36,677 nucleotides of DNA. It comes from Eggerthella sp. CAG:298 (lineage in GTDB: Bacteria > Actinomycetota > Coriobacteriia > Coriobacteriales > Eggerthellaceae). Both the position numbers and the translations under genes were made by a program. This document shows positions 32,151 to 36,677 of the stretch, piece after piece. The stretch lies in contig FR895143.1 in assembly GCA_000435675.1 (NCBI GenBank), positions 1-36,677 on the forward strand, written 5' to 3'. Below the pieces are notes generated by a model. That model saw only the letters and a program-made list of their open reading frames with translations. It was not told the DNA's origin and made no database searches. Within the stretch, counting starts at the first letter, position 1. Every line of letters begins with the position of its first letter.

Positions 32151-34166
32151 ATGAGTCAAATCGATATAGATTATTATCCAAATCCGCGCCCATGGTCGAT
32201 ACGAGCGCAAGCTTCACCCAATATTCCTCGAGGAGATGTTGGTTTGGTTGAAGCCTTGAGGCTTATTTTGCTTAAGGTTCAAAGCGGTATGTCAGGATCA
32301 TTCCCCGTATCTGTTCCTGGCTCTAATGCGGAAGTTACTCTTGATGTTTGTTGCCGTAGACTTCGTCCAGTAGGGCTTGTGGTGCAGGATAACAGTCATT
32401 GGAGTTTAAGTCTAGAGGCAAAAACATGGCTTGAGACGGATGACGATTTTTATTTAGCGGCCATATTATGTGCCAATACAAAATACATGGCTGAACTTTT
32501 GGAGTTTGTTCAGACCCCAAAGACTACCTCTGATATCCAAAATCATGCTAATAGTGTTTACGGAATGCCTTGGAAGAAAACAAGCGAAGTAAACCGTCGT
32601 TTAACCTGGTTTAGAGATTTGGAACTTGTAGAGTTCAAGGACTATTTGTTGCAGTATGAAATTACCAACAAAGGTCGAACTTTCTTGAAGTCAATTCAAA
32701 CAATAAGACCCGAAGAGATATACGGCTCAGAAGAGCAAGATTCCGGTGTAATTCATAAGTTACCAGCCTGGGCAATTGAGATACTGAAGCTATCAGAGTC
32801 ATCCAATGAAAGCCGTAAGGAACCAATAGGATATTGTCCTGGTGGAAAAACTGAACTAGTAAGAACAATAGAAAACTTTGTTACTTTATTATCGTCTCCA
32901 AAAAAGAGAAGCGAGCTAAACGAGTTTGCAGGAGCCAATTATGGCCTGAAGCCCTCCTCTGTCAGTTCATTTCTAAACATGCTCTCAGGAATTAACTTTA
33001 TTGAGCGCATTTCGCGTGATGAGTATCAAGCTACAACGCTTGCTCTCGAGTGGGGTAAAGAGGCGAACCCCATAGATCTAATATGTTGCCTTCACGCAAA
33101 GTGCTTGTTTATTTTCGAGCTTTTGCATGAACTTAAAGATAAACCTAAAACCAAAGACGAATTACTCGCTTCTGCAGTTGTTGACTATGGCTTTGGACGA
33201 GAAAGTCGCGAAGAGCTATTCAAACGACTTCGCTTTCTTAAAGTGGCAGGTTTGGTTAAAGACTATAAAGCTGCTCAATACGCTATTACGGATGTGGGGC
33301 GCAGTGTGCTCAAGCAGGTTCCTTTGCATGTAGCGTCAAAAGTAAAAAAAGAAGCAGAGAAAGCCTCTGTTCTCCAGATAACGGAAAGTGAAAACTTGCT
33401 TACAGAGTTAAAACTTGCGTCTCGTGATTCGGCCAATCCTACTAGACTTGAGAAGGCTTGTGAAAAGGCTTTTGCGGAGCTTGGGTTTGATACGCAATGG
33501 CTAGGAGGATCGGGCGAAACTGATGTAATCGTTTCAACTAAATCAGTTGAAAAAGGCGGATATAGAGTTACGGTTGATGCGAAGAGTACAGCCAATGGTT
33601 CAATAAGCGAAAAACTGATAGATTTTGATACACTGATCGACCACCGTAATGCGCATAAAGCCCAGTTTGCTGTTGTAGTTGGATGCGATTTCCAGAGCGA
33701 AAGGTTAATTCGCCGAGCGGAAGCTCATGAAGTAGTTTTACTTGACATCAATTCTTTATGTGAGCTCATAAGGTCTCACGAGCAAGTTCCATTAACTGCA
33801 AGAGATTACAAATTCTTATTTGAAAGCTACGGCATAGCCAATATTGATTTGTTAAAGCCTGCCCGAAAAGAAAGAGAAAGTAGCAGATCCGCCTTGTATG
33901 AAGTGGTTAAAGGACTGATTTTTGCATCTAATGACTTGCCAGGAGCCGAAGCAGTAAGTGTTGAAAATCTTTTCTTCCTTTTGAAGACTCCAGGCGAAAC
34001 TCCAAATTTAACGCCAGAAGAGATTGAAGCTGCGCTTAGCCTTCTGGCATCACCGTTCATGAATTGCGTAGAAGTAGTGGAAGACGGCAGAGAGAAAAAG
34101 TATCAGGCATTAGACTCTTTAGATGAAGTGGCCGATAAGTTTTCTTTCTATTCACAAATTTGCTGA
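32151..34166 (+). CDS. Multi-winged-helix protein with Mrr-type PD-(D/E)xK nuclease domain
   Basis: 671 aa, probably DNA-binding. Two related ~80-residue modules (about 103-181 and 311-390) share the order ELL, PKT, YG, RL, LV, QY, IT and GR. Each module ends like a winged helix with 'YEITNKGRTFLKSI' or 'YAITDVGRSVLKQV'. The nuclease core follows: 'KACEKAFAELGFDTQWLGGS', then E456-T-D458 and D476-A-K478, which fits the restriction-endonuclease-like active site. A further winged-helix-like tail occupies about residues 560-671. It could be a type IV (modification-dependent) restriction enzyme or another defence nuclease. The start is ATG 32151, or GTG 32148 one codon earlier. No methyltransferase gene is adjacent. 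Confidence 0.75.
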   Translation: MSQIDIDYYPNPRPWSIRAQASPNIPRGDVGLVEALRLILLKVQSGMSGSFPVSVPGSNAEVTLDVCCRRLRPVGLVVQDNSHWSLSLEAKTWLETDDDFYLAAILCANTKYMAELLEFVQTPKTTSDIQNHANSVYGMPWKKTSEVNRRLTWFRDLELVEFKDYLLQYEITNKGRTFLKSIQTIRPEEIYGSEEQDSGVIHKLPAWAIEILKLSESSNESRKEPIGYCPGGKTELVRTIENFVTLLSSPKKRSELNEFAGANYGLKPSSVSSFLNMLSGINFIERISRDEYQATTLALEWGKEANPIDLICCLHAKCLFIFELLHELKDKPKTKDELLASAVVDYGFGRESREELFKRLRFLKVAGLVKDYKAAQYAITDVGRSVLKQVPLHVASKVKKEAEKASVLQITESENLLTELKLASRDSANPTRLEKACEKAFAELGFDTQWLGGSGETDVIVSTKSVEKGGYRVTVDAKSTANGSISEKLIDFDTLIDHRNAHKAQFAVVVGCDFQSERLIRRAEAHEVVLLDINSLCELIRSHEQVPLTARDYKFLFESYGIANIDLLKPARKERESSRSALYEVVKGLIFASNDLPGAEAVSVENLFFLLKTPGETPNLTPEEIEAALSLLASPFMNCVEVVEDGREKKYQALDSLDEVADKFSFYSQIC

Positions 34167-34208
34167 GCGCAATGTTGTTTTTGTAGTGTGATAGCTTCCC
34201 GAAACACT

Positions 34209-34258
34209 TTGCTGATTCTTTATTTTAGTGTATATAATATAATATATACACCTAAATA
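34209..34258 (+). promoter_or_regulatory. Promoter and palindromic operator of the kinase-XRE pair
   Basis: -35 TTGCTG (34209-34214), an 18-bp spacer and a consensus -10 TATAAT (34233-34238). The -10 lies within a 38-bp imperfect palindrome with 15-bp arms, TATTTTAGTGTATAT (34221-34235) and ATATACACCTAAATA (34244-34258), 13 of 15 positions pairing. A repressor bound here would block the promoter. The XRE domain encoded two genes down is the obvious candidate, as in HipB autoregulation. Confidence 0.6.
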
Positions 34259-34278
34259 TAGTTAAGGTAGGGACTTCG

Positions 34279-35100
34279 GTGAGGGATATCATTCGAAAAA
34301 AGCAAGACTTAACTGATCTCTCTTGGGACGAAAAGGCAGTTACGAGTGGAACAGGTGGAACGTTCCTAAAGTCGCGATCGACTTCAAGTCGCAGAACGGT
34401 TTACTATAAGCTATCTTGCTACGATTCGTATCGAGGAATATATGGACATGAATCCGTTAATGAGCTTATTGCGAGTCGTCTCTTAGATACACTCAGTATT
34501 CCTCATGTTCCGTACAAGCTTGTTCATGCAGACGTTTTCATTAATGGCGTTTGTTATGAGACGTGGCTTAGTGAGTCTTGCGATTATCGTGTTCCTGGAG
34601 AGCGCAGGCAACCATTCGATGGGTTTTATGAACTCTACCGTGAAGAAAATGAGAGCCCTTTAGATTTTGCGATTCGTCGAGGGTGGGCAACCGAAATACA
34701 GCAAATGATGGCCTTTGATTATCTTATTGCAAATCGCGATCGGCATGGAGCGAACTTTGAGGTGATTTATCGCAATGGCAATGTTGAATTTTCACCGCTT
34801 TTCGACCATGGACTGTCGTTAATTTATTCATGCTACGAGAACGAAGAAGCGGCAAGGTCATTTGATTCGGGGAAAGATATTCAGACTAATAATTTTATTG
34901 GAACTAGATCTCTTGAAGAGAATTTGAGGTTTTTACCTAGAGGTCTTTTTACAGACGCTATCAACTTTGAAGATGCTGTTCATTCAGTTTTTAATGACCT
35001 AGAGGGCATTCTTCCGCAGGCTCATCGGGAAAAGATCGAAGAAATGCTTTTTCTGCGTTGGGGCCATCTTGTCAATTTGGGGCTAGTCGGGAGAGATTGA
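34279..35100 (+). CDS. Short HipA-type serine/threonine kinase (HipT-like)
   Basis: 273 aa. It carries the HipA kinase catalytic loop 'ANRDRHGANFEV' with Asp154 and Asn159 (compare HipA D309/N314). The metal-binding 'PLFDHGLSL' with Asp176 follows at nearly the HipA spacing. The Gly-rich 'TSGTGGTFLKS' at about 22-32 fits the ATP loop. The protein lacks the ~110-residue N-terminal subdomain of full HipA (about 440 aa), like HipT of HipBST systems. Toxin-type kinases of this class phosphorylate aminoacyl-tRNA synthetases; the target here is unknown. The start is GTG 34279 with AGGTAGGGA at 34265-34273. The stop is 2 nt from the next ATG, implying coupled translation. Confidence 0.82.
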   Translation: MRDIIRKKQDLTDLSWDEKAVTSGTGGTFLKSRSTSSRRTVYYKLSCYDSYRGIYGHESVNELIASRLLDTLSIPHVPYKLVHADVFINGVCYETWLSESCDYRVPGERRQPFDGFYELYREENESPLDFAIRRGWATEIQQMMAFDYLIANRDRHGANFEVIYRNGNVEFSPLFDHGLSLIYSCYENEEAARSFDSGKDIQTNNFIGTRSLEENLRFLPRGLFTDAINFEDAVHSVFNDLEGILPQAHREKIEEMLFLRWGHLVNLGLVGRD

Positions 35101-35102
35101 GT

Positions 35103-36677
35103 ATGTGGGACGTCTCATTTGAAATAATCAATTCAAAAAAGCGAAAGGCTAAACCTTGTGCATGGTTGAACTTTTGTTCAGATACAGGATGGAGCATTGA
35201 TATCTCTCCTGAGGCAGGTACCGAAGAAGTTCCTGCGTTTTTTGTCCCTTTTATCGAACAGGGAAAACGCACTATTGGAAACGAGCAGGCTCTTAAATGG
35301 GTCCAAGAGCGAATTGTGCCTCCAGGACGACAGAATCTTAATGAAATACTCGACAAACACGGACTCTTGGAATATGAAGAAGTGTCTCTGCTGGTCTCTA
35401 GTGAGGGTATAAGCTCTTTGGACGATTTTGTTATCCGGGAAACAAGTTCAAAACAGAGTATGCAGCAAGCGAGTGAAAGAAAAGCCGAAACACAAAAGGC
35501 TATAGGAAAATCAATAAAAAAAGCTAGGGAAGAATTGGGCTTAACACAAAGTGAATTAGCGAGAAGGCTCGGAATCCATCAACCAGCCCTGAGCAAAATT
35601 GAGCAAGGAAAAACAAATCCCACCATTGATTTGCTTTCTGATATTAGCAATGCGCTCGAGGTGAAAATTTGCGACCTCCTTAAGACACCTGAACGATTTC
35701 TATGGAATAAACAACGGAAAGATTTATTTGAACTTCTCAAACAAAGGTCTTCTGAGCTTGCATATACGTACAAACGACTTGTTGATGAGCTAGAGATGTA
35801 TTCGGAAAAGAACGACTCTGCAGTAAACGATTCTGCGGTTATCGCGCATTGCTTACGTGAGCTTATGAATGCATTTCCTGCTTTTAACTTTGCAGATGAA
35901 ACGCTTCCAAATGGCGTTCAAAATAGAGAGGATGAAGCGAGAAAACAGCTTGCTGCCGAACTCGAAAATGCGAACGAAATAGCTCTCGTTGAAGGCCTCG
36001 AGTACGCTCTGATTCCTAAAAAACTTGCTGAAAATCTGAGTGCTTATCGTTTAGCGCGTATTGAGGGTGCGGATAGCAGAAAAGCGAGAGAGGCTGTGGC
36101 GGTTTATGGGTCAAGCAACGGCTCTGGTGGGGCGCTACTCCCTTGGAGGCAGGCAAAAAAACTTGCAGAATCAAGGGCTCATTTGCAGCGAAAAGCTAAT
36201 CCTCTTATTGAAAAAAGCTGCAACTATTTAAAGGCTTTGGATCGTTTTGAAGCGATAGCAAGAACGAATCTAGATAATATTACTGATGTGAAAACAGATC
36301 TAGAGCGTCTTGTCAGAAGAGCAAATAGCATTAATGCCCAAGGCGAGTATGAAAAACCTCTATATGATGATGTCATGAAAGCCCTTTCTTATACAGGAGA
36401 GCGTCATCTTGAGTACTGGTTTTATAGCGAGCTAAAAAACCCACTATGGCTGGATGTCTTAGATAGAGCTGGCGCTTTTTCGGTATGTCTAGATCAGACA
36501 TCGTTGGATGATCGCGGGGATGATTTTGCTCCGTTTCCTTATTTGCTGTTATGCACAAGTCAGTGTCCGTCAAAGGTAGTAAAGTTTATTATCAAAAACA
36601 AAAATTCAAGCAATCATTTATTTCGAATTTTTGTTCTGGATGCTATTAATTTACTGCCTGGAGATGACGCTGAATCT
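35103..36677 (+). CDS. HipS-like/XRE fusion protein with long unknown C-terminus (partial)
   Basis: The frame is open from ATG 35103 to the window edge, 525 residues, with no stop. GGGAGAG near 35089 lies in the end of the kinase gene. Residues 1-115 ('WLNFCSDTGWSIDISPEA', 'IGNEQALKWVQERIVPPGRQ', 'HGLLEYEEVSLLVSSEG') resemble the N-terminal subdomain of HipA, as found in HipS. Residues 134-193 are an XRE helix-turn-helix ('ARRLGIHQPALSKIEQGKTN'), HipB-like. Beyond about 200 lies at least 325 residues I do not recognise, mostly helical and charged, with a short duplication 'NDSAVNDSAV'. It also contains 'VIAHCLRELMNAFPAF'. It is probably the antitoxin and repressor of the kinase, but the large extra domain suggests an added sensor or effector. 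Confidence 0.75.
   Translation, partial: MWDVSFEIINSKKRKAKPCAWLNFCSDTGWSIDISPEAGTEEVPAFFVPFIEQGKRTIGNEQALKWVQERIVPPGRQNLNEILDKHGLLEYEEVSLLVSSEGISSLDDFVIRETSSKQSMQQASERKAETQKAIGKSIKKAREELGLTQSELARRLGIHQPALSKIEQGKTNPTIDLLSDISNALEVKICDLLKTPERFLWNKQRKDLFELLKQRSSELAYTYKRLVDELEMYSEKNDSAVNDSAVIAHCLRELMNAFPAFNFADETLPNGVQNREDEARKQLAAELENANEIALVEGLEYALIPKKLAENLSAYRLARIEGADSRKAREAVAVYGSSNGSGGALLPWRQAKKLAESRAHLQRKANPLIEKSCNYLKALDRFEAIARTNLDNITDVKTDLERLVRRANSINAQGEYEKPLYDDVMKALSYTGERHLEYWFYSELKNPLWLDVLDRAGAFSVCLDQTSLDDRGDDFAPFPYLLLCTSQCPSKVVKFIIKNKNSSNHLFRIFVLDAINLLPGDDAES

Noticed and set aside
31112..35088. Near-identical 15-mers AATTTTGGGCTAGTC (31112) and AATTTGGGGCTAGTC (35074) flanking part of the accessory region
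   Set aside because: A 14 of 15 match is expected many times by chance in a window this size. The second copy lies inside the kinase coding sequence, and there is no integrase, so it is not evidence for attachment sites.
1..36677. CRISPR arrays, tRNA/rRNA genes, insertion sequences, transposases or integrases
   Set aside because: Looked for spaced direct repeats, cloverleaf-like or rRNA-like stretches and transposase or recombinase motifs; none were seen.

Overview
The window looks like a chromosomal segment of an anaerobic, moderate-G+C Gram-positive-type bacterium. I favour Actinomycetota, class Coriobacteriia (Eggerthellaceae-like). The reasons are the general look of DnaE and TruA, the clear GGAGG-type ribosome binding sites, and a probable anaerobic nucleotide-reduction gene at the left edge. 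No rRNA, tRNA or taxon-specific marker is present, so this placement is tentative.

Layout. (1) 1-7535 is ordinary, higher-G+C core sequence. It holds the start of a leftward gene (possibly NrdD-related, with two NrdR-box-like sites upstream), dnaE, truA with an unusually long disordered tail, and a sodium:neurotransmitter-type symporter that ends in a textbook terminator. (2) 7600-30915 is a surface-polysaccharide locus on the + strand with visibly lower G+C. It holds a Wzz-like chain-length protein with a dead kinase domain, an initiating phosphoglycosyltransferase, ManC, a GT4 glycosyltransferase, Gmd and Rmd (GDP-D-rhamnose), a GT42/DUF115-like protein, Wzy, Wzx, then a contiguous set of genes matching the GDP-sugar route to CMP-legionaminic acid (LegB, LegC, PtmE, LegI, LegG, LegH, two Gfo/Idh proteins, LegF). 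After these come an O-acetyltransferase-like protein, an unidentified membrane protein, and RmlB and RmlC. (3) 31125-36677 is AT-rich accessory DNA resembling a defence or toxin-antitoxin island. It holds a leftward Abi_C-like protein, a protein with duplicated winged-helix modules and a PD-(D/E)xK (Mrr-type) nuclease domain, a short HipA-type kinase, and an open-ended fusion of a possible HipS-like domain, an XRE helix-turn-helix and a long unknown C-terminus.

How the genes work together. The polysaccharide genes appear to encode a complete Wzx/Wzy-dependent pathway with few transferases, so the repeat unit is probably short and contains D-rhamnose and a legionaminic-acid-type nonulosonate. 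The nucleotide sugars made here are mainly GDP-linked, except for the incomplete dTDP (rml) genes at the end.

Most striking signals. An 11-G homopolymer lies exactly where the legF frame and the following acetyltransferase frame meet: losing one G or gaining two would fuse the two proteins. This is a candidate phase-variable switch, or a sequencing error. The second is the kinase-XRE pair at the right end, with a 38-bp imperfect palindrome over a consensus -10 element.
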